Part shown: in pieces, positions 1 to 11,415 of the stretch | Position numbering within the stretch: position 1 is the stretch's first letter | Layout of the letters: every line of letters starts with the position of its first letter | NCBI GenBank assembly: GCA_963924555.1 | Contig: OZ004591.1 | Span: 6,758,001-6,822,000, forward strand | Reading direction: 5' to 3' | Length of the DNA: 64,000 nt | Source: Crambe crambe | Lineage: Eukaryota > Porifera > Demospongiae > Poecilosclerida > Crambeidae | The notes under the pieces: generated by a model | Databases searched by the model: none | What the model was told of the DNA's origin: nothing | Seen by the model: only the letters and a program-made list of their open reading frames with translations | Translations under genes and position numbers: made by a program

Positions 1-438
1 TAAAAATCGTTCTTACGTAGGGCGGAAGCTTCGAAGCTGGCTAGCTGTATTAAAGAATGCCTTCTAGTTTCTGTGGAATAGGCTGCACTAAGCGGTACAG
101 CAAAGAATAAGGACAGGTTCCTATCAATTAAAATCTCCAAACTGGATGCTTGGCCACTTAAACATCTTAGCTCAGGTACCATATGGATCAGGCAAGTCTT
201 CTTTGTCAATCTTGAGCTTTTCAGCATACCTTCCTTCTAGAGAAGTACAATAGGATCGCGTAAAATGCTCTGATAAGGCATCTATAGCTTGCTCTCTGAA
301 AAATAATATTACTATTAGTTAGCTGCCATTGTTTCTTAATTCTTGCCCTACGCAGCATGCGACTAGCGCGCGCCCTAGCTAATCGCGTGGGTGGGTCTAT
401 CATGTGAGCTGATGAGTCACACCCCCGACAAAAAATGG
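1..438 (+). repeat. Left inverted arm of copy A
   Basis: This segment is a near-complete reverse complement of 8727-9171, including the stretches GCACTAAGCGGTACAGCAAAG and CTACGTAGGGC-like ends. It has scattered substitutions and small indels, and it is cut by the window edge. The inner edge carries CACACCCCCGACAAAAAATG. Confidence 0.85.
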
Positions 439-502
439 TCTATAGCCGGCAGATCAAGCGGGTGAAAAAGAGGCGTGGCCATACTTAGCAATCGCCGTGA
501 CG

Positions 503-556
503 TCACTATTGCCGTTCAATGAACGTTTCCAATCCCTCCTCTTTTCTATTATCTCT
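503..556 (-). repeat. Terminal-repeat-like motif GGGATTGGAAAC inside copy A
   Basis: Read on the minus strand, this stretch has AGATAATAGAAAAGAGGAGGG followed by GATTGGAAACG and a nearby GTGACGTCAC. It closely resembles the terminal repeats at 41370-41409 and 43667-43707. No partner end was identified within copy A, so it could be a solo end of a nested, non-autonomous element. Confidence 0.4.
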
Positions 557-1502
557 GGTGCCTGTAAAAAAATCATGTTGATGTTACTGTTTCTTCAGAT
601 TACCCATGGCTGGCTGTCAAGAAAAGCTATAGTAAAGAAGGATACTATAATGTAGCAACTAATACTGTCACTTTACACATATTTCCTTTCATGTTATAAT
701 AAAAAAATGATAATAACAAGTACTGATAGTGCACTGCTGAACATCCAATTCATCGAGAGATTTGTTGTGATATACTTGTTTTGAGGGATCAAGATGAAGA
801 GTAAAGCTGCCCCAGTGTATCCTTTCCTGCCCCTGATACAAGAAGGTATCTCATCTCCTCATATAAGAACAACAACATAGTGAAATGGCTTCTTAAACCA
901 TCAATGGCAAATGGCATGCCATCTCCAGCCCTGCACAAAATTAAAACTACTTGAGTACATATGGTCAACTAGTATCTTTCATTTTATACTAAAAGTAAGG
1001 CAGCTAGACTTCTATTTTAGTAGTAGGAGTGCCACAAAACTTTTCAGTCACCTGTTTCCACGTTTTTCTTCCATAGCAACAGTAAATAGACTAAACTGAC
1101 ATGATAAACTACTACAGCTATAGGTCATTGAGCCTTTTCACTTATAATCATAATTATTGCTGCGCAAAATACCTTGCCTTTCACCCTCTTTCTTATTTTG
1201 TGTAAGATTTCTCTGTTCGCCAGGTACCTACACGGATGGTCTATAAATTCTACGCGCGCATGCCCTGTTTCCAATCCTGTGTACGTAGTCGATCTAGTAC
1301 ATACATAGTATATCTATGTTCCACGTGACCTGATGAGCACGGTATACCGGTACTGTATTTCACGTGCCGTAAGCGAAGTTTAGGGTAGTTACTGTTTACG
1401 GGGCCGTGCTGCATGTTACGGTGGCGTTACGGGCTGCTAAGCTACGTACATAATTTCTTTATTCACTTAAATAGAAATAGAAAAAGTGAAAATTCGGTAA
1501 AT
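557..1502. other. Non-coding 3' region of the copy A transposase
   Basis: No credible gene is visible. The part from about 1330 onward is shared with copy B (33729 onward), including the CACGGTA...CTGTTTACGGG block, so it belongs to the transposon and not to the flank. Confidence 0.5.
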
Positions 1503-4500
1503 TTAAACTGTGGATACATGTGCATTGATCATGCAGTAGATATTGAGTGAGTACATGGTGTTATTCTTGTCATGTATGAATACTAGTTTCTGGTTTTCTA
1601 TATATTCTCTTTCAATTTTCTCTCTTCTGCATGACATTGAAAATTTGCAGGTTGAATGACATTCATGAACTATAGATGCCAAGGAGTGAATGTTGCAAGT
1701 AAACACAGCTATGAATCTGTTTGTCAGTTCCAGTAAAGGGCAATCAAAATCATTGTAGATGGCGTTCCATTGTGCTCCAAAAGATCAAATTTTCTGATGA
1801 TAGAGTATTTTTGATCTCCTGCCTTGAAGGAGTGATCCAACAGACCATAGCAAGTCTATTTAAAACAGTAGTAAACAAGTTTATGAAGAATTCGATTGAT
1901 AAACTCTTACTTTTTCATCATACTGATCAAAGTAAGACACATAGTCACCACAGTTAGCCAATAATCCACTCTTAGTTATCACGGCAGAGAACACTTGTAT
2001 TACTTCATCCAGTTCTACTTCCCTCACAAATTGGTACCCATGTAAATACATTGCTTCAGCGACTTTCATTCCAATTCCTGTCAATGTTAAAGATCTTAGT
2101 TTAGTGCTCCCTTTTTTGGCCTATTAGAGAAGTTATTTATACTATAATATATAGTTTGTAACCAGTGTTGATTATCTTACTTTACGCAGATGGCCTGGGG
2201 TGTATATTTCTTTTCCAGATAAAAGTTCTCTCATTGGGGTGCCATTGAGGTGATGTTCAATGTAAGGCTTCCTCATGTACTGCTTTAAACCTTCTCCGCA
2301 TCTATGCAATTTTGGTGTAATAAATGTGTGGTTGTTTGTTGATCAACTTTACCTTACACTACTACTCCTGCTGCATAGTAACTGTAGGGTTTCAAATCTT
2401 ATGAACCTAGTTGCAATGTCCCTACTGCTGGCCATCTTGTTTCCATGTTGATTATACTGCTTCACAATGCCATTGAAGCTTTCACATCTGTTAAAATGTA
2501 CAGTGTATATGAAGGGGGCAATTTCAATTATTATTCTCACCTTTCTGTATTGAAGCAAGACTGTCTTCCAAACTCCTTTACATGTTCAGGAAGGTGTAAT
2601 ATGAGATGAAGCTTGGGCTTAGTCTGAAGCAGATGAAAGTTATGTGAACAAACTGCAGAAATGAAAGATTGGCAAGCTTCTGACAGTTCATCCAGATTGC
2701 ACTGTGTGTTATTTTGACAATATGCCAAGTAAAAAATCTGCATAATTATATAATTATTATGGTCATTCATTCAGTTAAAGTGAATGCTATTCATACCTTA
2801 GATAACGACTTCCACACCTCTTGTTCTGATGTTGTCAGGTGGTCCCACACTACAAAGAGTAACATTTGAGCCAAAACTTTGAAGTCACGACCAACAAAGG
2901 ATTTGTAGTATTTGCATACTGCCTCTGGCGGAATTTGGTAAGGAAGCCCTGATTGAGGGAAGGAAGCTAGCTTGGCTTCAATCTTTCTCTTTTCGTTTGG
3001 TTCTAATTTATCCATTAATTCTGCCAGAAAGTACTTATAAGGGCCTAACAAGATTGTGTGCAAGCTTTCAACTGCATGGTGTGCTCCTGGAAAGAGAGAA
3101 AGGTTATAATGTTTATTATATATTATAGTATTATACATACTTATAAGGGTCAAAGGATAGTTTGAGTAGAGGGTTATATCCTTCCTTTAAACCAAATCTG
3201 GTTCTTTTCTCTTTCTTTTTAGTTTCTGAAGGCTGATGGTCAATAATTGACATTTGTGTTCTAGCCTGAGCTTTGTATCTCTCGACACCAATTGCCTGTG
3301 GATTCACCTGTTTGTTTACCTGAAGAATATAAAATGAATTATTATTGCATAATAGTACTGGCAAATTTCTGACCTGGCAAAGTCTACAGTATTTATTTGC
3401 TGTACTTCCCATGTGATTAAGTAATTCAGATGATCTTGAATTGTCAGCCAATATGCAGAGTACTGGTGCCACTACTAAAACCTCTCTCTGAAGATAAGCA
3501 TCATACATAATCACACCTTCTTCCAGTTGTAAGAGGTCATCCACTACAGGATCTACCAATTCCAGTGCTCCAACCTGCATAATAGTGAGAAAAAATTTTT
3601 AATGTATAGCTAATGTACTTAAGTGTTTAATTACTTTATTGGATGCTGTAAGGAAATGGATGTTCTGCAGCTTTGCGTTCTCTTCTTGTGGCAGTCCTCC
3701 CAATAAGAGGGCCCAAATATTGAAGCAGTTATATTTTTTGGAACGATTACCACTAGCATCATCACTGAACAGGATTAATGGCATGACTATCACATCCATT
3801 CCATTTGCGGTGTGTTTCAGTCTGTGCACAGTTTGCAAATATGCCCATCCCTGTAATAGGTATGCAATAAATAATTTTAGCTATATATTTATTTTGAATG
3901 CATATGAACTTACAGCATTTGATAATAATTTTACTTCTCCACCAGGTTCATTGACAATTTTGATGTTATTCCTTGTGAAAGGTAGTGATGAAAGGACTCC
4001 ATTGAACTTGACTACTTCAATGATATACACTTCACCAATCAGTAAATAGAAGTGATCATTCATCAAAGGAGGAATAATAAGATACACTTCAGCTCTTAAT
4101 CCTGGTTTTCCTTTCTGCAGGTAAAGACAATACCATAGATTGAGTGATGAGTTGAATAAAATAATTCATACCTACCACTTTAATAAATCTTGCTACTTTA
4201 GCATAAATAACTGCATAATCATCAACTCCATCACAAGTCACTACATCACCAATGAACACAGAGCCACAATCACAGGAGGCCATGGGAGTGTGGTAAGTGC
4301 TGTCCGTATGCCACCGATCTACTTCATATATTTCACTACACACACATTGCATTTAATGATATTATTGTATGTAGCTAACATGGTTTCTCATACTTTGCTG
4401 GTCCAATAGTAACTACTGGATATCTTTCAAGTTTTGAAGCAGTCTCTATTTTGAGCAGGCAATTAGCAACTATTGTTGTTGGCAAGTTGACATAAAATGG

Positions 4501-5636
4501 TATCCCAGATGTGGATAGAAACTTCAAAGAGTATACAATAATGATCAGATAATGATTATACACATTAGGTATGTTACCTTCTGAGGTGGTTTCAACTTTG
4601 GTAGCTGAATTGCTTTTATTGCACCTAGACTGGGTGCATGTGGATCTAGCTCTTTGAGCATGGAACACACAAATTTGGAGTCCTTTTCACTCTGAATAAA
4701 GGTGCAAAAATTTGACTACAGACTGTAGTGACAGTGCAACCTGCCTACAGTGTGCTATAAAAATGGGAGGTGGTCTCTGTATAATGGATTTAAATGCCAC
4801 TTTTGGAACACAATTAGGTGGTCTTTATAGAAGGGTGGTGTCTGGATATAAGTGGTCTTTAAGGCAGGTTTCACTAGCTGTACACAATATAATATTAAGC
4901 TACTTACCACTGGTAAGAGATTATTTGTATATATATATAGTGCTGCACTAATTTTCGAGGGAAACGGAAAATACTCCAGATGTTCTCCTGAATTGTGTAA
5001 TATTGACATTAGTCACAAATTAATAAACAGTATATATGTTTACCTTCACTATCAGTATCGTGGCTGCTCTCTGATGATTCCATACTTATCTTTATGAAGG
5101 AATCATAGATAGTAGGCTAGTGTTCATGCATTATGAATATTACTCACCTGATCATCTTCAACTGCATCAGCATTAAAATCATATGTCATGCTTTCATCAA
5201 TTATTGGGGTATCATTTGTATTAAAGTTATGATTTCAATATCAATGTTAGCTACCTTGCCATCAATACTACTCCATTCCATTTCAGAGTTCTCACTCATA
5301 TCAATTTGACCAGTGTCTTTTGCATCATATACATACCATAGAAATTAATAATCAGATAGCTTATTTCTACTTACATATTTCGCTAATGGTGCTCTTGTAT
5401 CTGCAATTTATTTCATGCTTTTTCGTTTTTAAGTGTCTAAGATAACAAGACCTGTAATTAAATTCTCTGCAGCAAATCTTGCACTCCAGATCCATTCTGC
5501 AAAATTTGTTTCCATGGATCGCAAACCGTGTACATGCGCAGAAGCTCGAAGTGGGACTACAGGGAGTGTGGCATACGTCCACGTGACCAAGATAGTTCAT
5601 GCGAATGCGCGCGTGCGATGATGGATGGATGTGCAT
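1503..5636 (-). CDS. Plavaka/CMC-like transposase, multi-exon
   Basis: Coding blocks run on the minus strand from about 5636 to the stop at 1503 and are separated by short introns. The first block (5636-5375) encodes a C2H2 zinc finger, CKICCREF...H-x5-H, as is usual at the N-terminus of Plavaka-type transposases. A second short exon is 5316-5255. The block 3838-3599 contains FSDDASGNRSKKYNCFN followed by LLLGGLPQEENAKLQNIHF, a signature of the Plavaka/CACTA-like core; the paired aspartates may be catalytic (inference). The block 3580-3131 has NHMGSTANKYCRLCQV, and 3080-2791 has LLGPYKYFLAELMDKLEP. The block 2560-2349 has ERCESFNGIVKQYNQHGNK, a likely catalytic-Glu region. The end, 1706-1503, has HECHSTCKFSMSCRREKIER. 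A TATATATA run lies at about 5654. The splice between 5255 and about 5220 is unclear, so the copy may be damaged. A truncated paralogue is at 33881-35858. Confidence 0.65.
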
Positions 5637-5644
5637 GTGCTGAC

Positions 5645-6106
5645 CTACTCACTATATATAGCAGCTTGTGCTCACTGAGTCAGGTAAGCTAGCATTATAT
5701 ATGAGATACAACAAGTGGTCGTGAATTCATAGGCGTTAGACAAGGGGTAGATTGCACCATCGACCCTTGCTTGCCTCATGAACCTGTGGGTCATAGTTTC
5801 ACTATGAGTTGGCTCTTTATTTGACCTCTGTAAAAGAGTGAGACTAGTTCTGCATAGGACCAAACCCTATGATTCAAATTAGTGCTTGTAGGCCGACCCT
5901 TACCAACACAAGGGAAGGGACTGGGAAAGGGTCTGGTCCAGGGATAATCAAGCTAAGTTTAGACACTCAGGCATACACATAAACTTAGTCTCACATGGCC
6001 AGACTCTTTACCAACTCAAGAGGAAAGGGTCTGGCTATGCGACACTAGCATAAACTAGCGATGCAGGGTTTTATAGACTATGCAAAACCATGCCAGAGAA
6101 TAATAG
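5645..6106. other. Spacer between the two copy A genes; TATA and hairpin repeats
   Basis: The minus-strand transposase has a TATATATA run at about 5654-5661, just upstream of its first ATG. Between 5890 and 6047 there are inverted and direct copies of AAAGGGTCTGG and AAGTTTAGAC/ACTTAGTCT that can form hairpins. These resemble a short non-autonomous element of the AGGGTCTGGCTA family also seen at 14988-15041, 47490-47710 and 51225-51482. Confidence 0.4.
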
Positions 6107-8645
6107 TCAATCTAAAACTATGGTTGATGTTTCAGCTGCATCCTGAGAGGGATCCTGAGAGGAGGATGGTGCATCCTGAGAGGGATCCTGAGAGGAGGAT
6201 GGAGAAGATGAGGATGTCATTATTTCCATCCATTCATAGGAATTGGGTTTCCCATCTTCAAAGTTTACGTGGAGCCACTTGGAAAAATTAGAGTACAACC
6301 GCTTCTCCACAGATGCTTCTTCCCTGTTCTTCTCTATGTAGATTCTCTAAAGATAGGAGGAATTACTTGAAGGAGTAGGACACTAGGACTTGTTGACTTA
6401 CCAATAAGGTAAGGTGTTTGGTGTATATTTTCTCGGTACTATAATCTGTTGGTCCTTTGATTGACCTTATTATTTGGGAAGCCAGAGTTTCAGTGTCTCG
6501 TTCACTGTAGTTCTGATAGGGGCATATGCCAAGTACCTATAATATTAACAATAATAAGTACTGCCAAGGGTGCATTGAGCCACGAGTGGCAAGAGGGCAT
6601 ATAACTAGTGTACACAGCAAAATGTAGATTTAAGCTATCCAGACTTATGCTACAATGTGTGCACTATAGAGCTTTCGCAGCTCAATAAGCCCCTGGTAGC
6701 AACTACCCCATAGCTAAATCTATTGATAACAAGTTCATTGAATTAGTTCTCATAAAATTAGCTTATGAAACAAACTACCAATGTTTCAACCAGAATACTC
6801 CAGCCTTCATCAGGGTGATACAAAAAATGCACACAGAAACATCCTTATATAGCTACGCTCGTTAAGTGTTTATGACTTCAGGTAATGGCATGCTATAACA
6901 TAATATCCATAGGCGTATGCATGTGCGTTGTCTAGATAATGAGTATGACTAGCTAGCAGACTTGTTGACTGCACAAGGGTTATGGTAATATACAGTTCTC
7001 CAAGCAGTATATTTACATGCAGGCACTTGTGGACTCTATACTGAATCCTTTATAGATCATTCTTAATAATTAAAATACTTAACCTGTTAAATATCTACAT
7101 ACACAACTTTTGAGGGTTAGCATTCAATAATTTTTACCTTCCTTCTTTCATCTGTTCGGAAGTTGGACAGTTTTTCTTTGGCCCAGTGAAGGCATGCATG
7201 GAATTTATCATGCTCCTTGGCATCATCTTTCGCCATCGCCATCAGTACTGCTTCCTGAGGTTTACAATGATCATGTAGCTTAAATAAATAGGCAAGAACA
7301 TTCTAACATACCTCAAGCTCTTTTTCTTGCACATTTCGTTCCAAATTGGTCAAGAAAAGCCTGGCAATTTCAGTTTGTAAACGGTTCTAATTGAAAGATT
7401 TAGGAGTCAAACCTGCACCACAACACTACTTTTATGTTATAACCATACCACATATTTTGTTCTTTTTACATCAAATGTATCACTTTTAAGTTGTTTCAGT
7501 GTTTCAATGATGTAATTTTGTTTTTTCTCCATACTGGACACCACGTTTGATAATTTTTAAACTTCAGTTAATATTTGTGCCTATGAAAAAATAACGCATA
7601 ATCCTAATTTCAATGATATTGCTAGGCTAATACATACCAATGATGTAGTGGGCATCTCCTTCATGCAGTAAAAACAGCAACAACCAGTTAGTCAGTGATG
7701 ATTTGTAATATGTAATACTTACAGTTATTTGCTGGTGGGCAGTTACTGCTGAACCAGATATCCCCTTTCATGTGTACAAATGTGTGAACTGGTATTTAAT
7801 GAGAGGGTTTTATACTTACTGCTGTTTCTTTTGTTGGTCGTGTTTGCTATTTAAGTGGAAAGACTTGTGCATAATTGTGTAATCACTCAATTAGTAATGC
7901 TTGTTACCTTCTTAATTTCCTTTCCATTAGCTTTCACTGGTGGTTTGTATGGTTTATGCTATACAAGTTGACAAGTGATATTGACAAATTCTACACTTAT
8001 ACCAAAAAGACATACCATTGATCTGTCTTTACCCTTTGTAGATAATTGCTGAAATCATAATTATAATTATATCATTCAATATATGAGAGAAGCCACACCC
8101 ATTCCGGACTAACCCTACATAGAGAGTGCTACCACACTCTCTGATTACAGATTATACCTGTTTATTCTTTCCTTTTATAGAACTCTGGAAGTGAAGTATA
8201 AGTGTGAATGTGCATTTTTGGTGAGTTGATACTGAATTACCTTTAGGTTATTACTTAGTTCCCTGGTAGATTGCTAGACAATTCAAGCATAGTTTAAATG
8301 ACTCATAATCACAGCAAAATATTCATGGGTCAACACATCACATGCTTCCTCTTATTATGCTAACCTGTACTTCATAGGATGTCTTCCTTGGCAGAAGCTT
8401 GTAGTGCTCATCCTTCAAAAACTCATTTAATCCGATCTGGAGATGTAATTTTTGGACTACTTTATGAGAATTATAACCTTACGTACCTCTCTTTCATCAT
8501 GGTATGTTGCCACATACATATCAATTGTGTCCACTTGGGCCTTCTCCAGCATGTATAGCGCTTCTGAAGCGGACCCTCTATCTAGTTTATATTTCTGTAA
8601 GTGCCCATTTTTGCACAGTACATGAATGTATACTGTATTATCCAT
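6107..8645 (-). pseudogene. 13-exon accessory protein of the large transposon, one internal stop
   Basis: I do not recognise the family. Thirteen exons with clean GT-AG borders can be traced: 8645-8487, 8436-8365, 8184-8158, 8048-8016, 7958-7908, 7846-7820, 7764-7723, 7658-7638, 7580-7449, 7386-7312, 7254-7138, 6536-6402 and 6346-6107. Every exon is a multiple of three, so all introns are phase 0; the joined frame is about 376 codons. Exon 9 carries a TAA at 7559-7557, near codon 152, which would truncate the product. The N-terminus starts MDNTVYIHVLCKNGHLQKYK; the middle is lysine-rich and low in structure; exons 9-12 are helical and charged. The C-terminus has two copies of SSSQDPSQDA from a tandem DNA duplication at 6140-6202. 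It lies upstream of the transposase on the same strand, both inside the inverted arms, which suggests a transposon-encoded helper (inference). Confidence 0.7.
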
Positions 8646-8726
8646 CCTATAAGAGAATACGGTTACATATAATACGGAGCACCAGGGTTAATCGTTTGCA
8701 TACTGTATATCAGCAAATTTTGTCAA

Positions 8727-9231
8727 TATAGACCATTTTGTCGGGGGTGTGACTCATCAGCTCATATAATAGACCCATCCACGCGATTAGCTAGGGTGCG
8801 TGCTAGTCACATTTTGCGTAGGGCAAGAAACAATGGCAGCTAATAATTATTTTTCAGAGAGCAAGCTATAGATGCCTGTATCAGAGCATTTTACGCGATC
8901 CTATTATACTTCTCTAGAATATCTATCATAAAGAAGGTATGCTTAAAAGCTCAAGATTGACAAAGAAGACTTGCCTGATCCAATGATACCTGGAGCTATG
9001 TGGATTGATGATGTTTAAGTGGCCAAACATCCAGTTTGGAGATTTTAATTGATAGGAATCTGTCCTTTTTCTTTGCTGTACCGCTTAGTGCAGCCTATTG
9101 CACAGCAACTAGAAGGCATTCTTCACAGCTAGCCAGCTTGAAGCTTCTGCCCTACGTAAGAACAATTTTTAGGTAAGGATCATCATACTTTCTAAGGTAT
9201 CATGTGACTACACACCCCCGACAAAAAATGA
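8727..9231 (-). repeat. Right inverted arm of copy A
   Basis: The arm is the reverse complement of 1-438. It is bounded on both sides by inverted copies of the GTCGGGGGTGTG motif (about 8735 and 9212-9223), so by itself it has the shape of a ~505 bp MITE with its own inverted ends. Either the big element uses these arms as compound ends, or two MITE-like units flank it. Confidence 0.75.
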
Positions 9232-10640
9232 TCTCTAAAGGACCTACAACTTGTACTTGGTGTGCTGCACTAAAGTCCATTGGCATTTTTGTAACCTGTT
9301 AGCTTTATGTCTCATTTACCACAAGCTGCCCCACCCCTCCTCCCATAGGGGCAGAGTTGTTTAGAACAAAATAGCCCAACACACCAAAAATTTCATGGGT
9401 CATACCCCATCCTCTCTTAATGAGCATGGGGGCATTGCTATTGTGGCTGCACCATTTTGATAACCTACATGTAGAGCTCTGAAAATTGATTGCTTGTTAT
9501 AAAAATGCAGTATTTTGAGAGATTCGCTGTACAAGCCAAGAATGACTGCTGATAGATCTCACTTATCTAGAATAGTACAATTGAGGGGGGAAAACATTTC
9601 TGTGAAATGAAAAAAAAAAGATGTAGGAAAATCAAAGTATAGTGCAGTACAAAAATATCTGTGAAAGCTAGCTGATAATGCTTAACATGTCTAGTTAAAG
9701 ATAAAGGATTAGCTATAACCCAGTCATTTTTGAGTAGAGTGGTATAATGATGATAATGAACAACCAGATGAAAACAGCAATTTAAGAAATCGCTACTGCG
9801 CTCTTTAAGCACACTGAAGGTATTCTAGAAGTCTTCAAGTCAGTTGCTGTATTTGGAAGAAGTGGTATCAGAGGTTGCGGAATGGGCATGGCTTCTCTCA
9901 TTTGAACAATACAAACAAGATTCTCTGTATCTCTTGTATTCTTGCAACAGGCTCAACTAAATGACTGACATCTGGAAAACAATGCAGAAGAAGATGATAT
10001 GTCCGCTCAAACTCCTCCAGAACAGCATCAACAATAAGCCACTGTCTGAATCCAGGGTTCTGCCCACACTGGTTGACACTGGGCATTTTGGCCACCACTT
10101 GGCTATTTCGGCCACCACTTAGCTATTTTTGGCCACCACGCATTATAGTTGTACTACAAATCAGTGACATATGACAATCAACTTCTAGAGTTATGACCAC
10201 ATAATTATTGTTCTTTTACCATCATTATCCACAGTTTTCCTCCAAAATAATCAGTGATAATCAGACTAACACTTTTTTTCATATGGTCATTTCTGCCATC
10301 CCTACTTACAGAATACTATCTACTCTCTGATAAAATGACATTCTGTCACCTAACAATTTATTACATGCCTACTATTCTGTCCCCCTTCCCCAATAACAAC
10401 AATAAACCAAAAGCAACATCAAACTATCAGTTGTTGGTACCTGCACAGTAGCAGCTGCTTTCTTAGCCCATCTTGTTATTGTGGTGTATATTAATTACAG
10501 TATGTCCTTGTGGACTATCAGCATCACTAATATTATGTTGTTTGCATTGTTTTGCCCCCCTCCCCCCCCCCCCCCCCCCCCCACCCTTTATTTCTTTCTT
10601 CCTTCCTTCCTTCTTTTGAAAATACAGTATCATTACTACC
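9232..10640. other. Intergenic, no gene recognised
   Basis: There is no open frame with domain-like content or splice-supported exons. The stretch holds short repeats of GGCCACCACTTAGC-type sequence at 10090-10140 and a C-rich tract near the right end. Confidence 0.5.
10555..10614. repeat. Poly-C and CTTC low-complexity tract
   Basis: A run of about 25 C residues interrupted by a few T/A is followed by repeated CTTC units. Tract length may be assembly-sensitive. Confidence 0.85.
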
Positions 10641-10812
10641 TAGCCTCGTTCCCAGGCTCTCAGTGAAACGGGAAATGTGGGGGCGGAAAGGAGAGCCTGG
10701 TTTCTACTGCACGCACGGGCGTGTAAATTTTGACCACATAATTATTATTATTCATAACACGATTGATGATGTAATTATTAAGTAAACGTCACAATTAGTA
10801 CAAACACGCGCG

Positions 10813-11060
10813 ATGGATGCATGTCGCTTGTGTGAGCAGAGTGCAGCTATTGCCTTGTTTAGCAGTTCTGGATTATCATAGAAGTAGGATCAACAAACTC
10901 CTGGATGTCCCTGAGCTAGCTCCAGATGACCCCTTCCCATCACACGTCTGTCAAGCTTGCAAGAGGAGAATAGTTTCCTTGGAGAAGGCAACTGCAAACA
11001 TTACTAGCTTCAAAGAGCTGGCCAGATCTTCTTTGCGGAGATCCCTTGAGAGCAGGGGCA
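10813..11060 (+). pseudogene. ZAD-like zinc-binding domain fragment
   Basis: A start at 10813 gives MDACRLCEQSAAIALFSSSG and then a TAG. In a shifted frame the sequence continues RSRINKLLDVPELAPDDPFP and SHVCQACKRRIVSLEKA. The CxxC...CxxC spacing with the intervening hydrophobic/LP pattern resembles the zinc-finger-associated (ZAD) fold. The frameshift and the junction with a helicase scrap on the other strand mark it as a captured fragment. A functional product is unlikely. Confidence 0.5.
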
Positions 11061-11268
11061 CGAACACGAACATATCCTTGCCATCAAATACAGCTCGGAT
11101 AGCCAGCTTCTGCTCTTCCTTCAGCAACAGTTCGGGTAAACCAAGCATTGACAGGGCATGAGAAAGCGCTTGCGGATAGTGGGAACTTGAATCGCTTGAA
11201 GAAACGCTAGAAGAAACACTCTCAGAAACGAACTCGCCATCTTGCACAAAAAAACGCTGATTAGACAA
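11060..11268 (-). pseudogene. RecQ-like helicase N-terminal fragment
   Basis: The minus-strand frame starts at 11268 with a serine-rich leader. It continues LPELLLKEEQKLAIRAVFDG and KDMFVFVP, matching the Q-motif and the approach to Walker A in RecQ-family helicases. The match stops just before the expected TGxGKS; the rest is antisense of the ZAD-like fragment. It is therefore a truncated capture inside the MULE-like element and not a complete helicase. Confidence 0.5.
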
Positions 11269-11415
11269 AAATTATAATTATGATGAAATCAAAAACGGGG
11301 AATCCAAATCCCCCGGAATGTGAGGGATCCGGTCTGCAGTAGAAACCAGGCTCTCCTTTCTGCCCCCACATTTCCCGTTTCACTGAGAGCCTGGGAACGA
11401 GGCTACATTACTACC

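Larger units (their letters stand above)
1..9231. mobile_element. Large DNA transposon with long inverted arms (copy A), CMC/Plavaka-like
   Basis: The first ~438 bases reappear as a reverse complement at about 8727-9171 with scattered mismatches, so two long arms face each other around ~8.3 kb. Between them are two minus-strand multi-exon genes: a transposase (5636-1503) and an accessory gene (8645-6107). The motif CACACCCCCGACAAAAAATG lies at the inner edge of the left arm (~418-438), inverted at the inner edge of the right arm (~8730-8750), and again at the outer edge of the right arm (~9212-9231). The left arm probably continues before base 1, so the left terminus and target-site duplication cannot be read. 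Assignment to the CMC (CACTA/Mirage/Chapaev)-Plavaka group rests on transposase motifs only. The accessory gene has an internal stop, so this copy may not be fully active. Confidence 0.7.
10641..11405. mobile_element. MULE-like non-autonomous element with captured gene fragments
   Basis: The terminal inverted repeats are 70 bp (10641-10710 and 11336-11405) and differ at one position. They begin TAGCCTCGTTCCCAGGCTCT. The 10-bp sequence CATTACTACC lies directly outside both ends (10631-10640 and 11406-11415), a perfect target-site duplication of the length typical for Mutator-like elements. The interior has no transposase. It contains two convergent gene scraps, a ZAD-like zinc-binding fragment (plus) and a RecQ-like helicase N-terminal fragment (minus). 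Each terminal repeat is itself partly palindromic (CCAGGCTCTC and GAGAGCCTGG). Same family as 30968-31770. Confidence 0.8.

Noticed and set aside
10481-10785. Proline-rich short frames
   Set aside because: They are translations of the poly-C tract and flanking low-complexity DNA.
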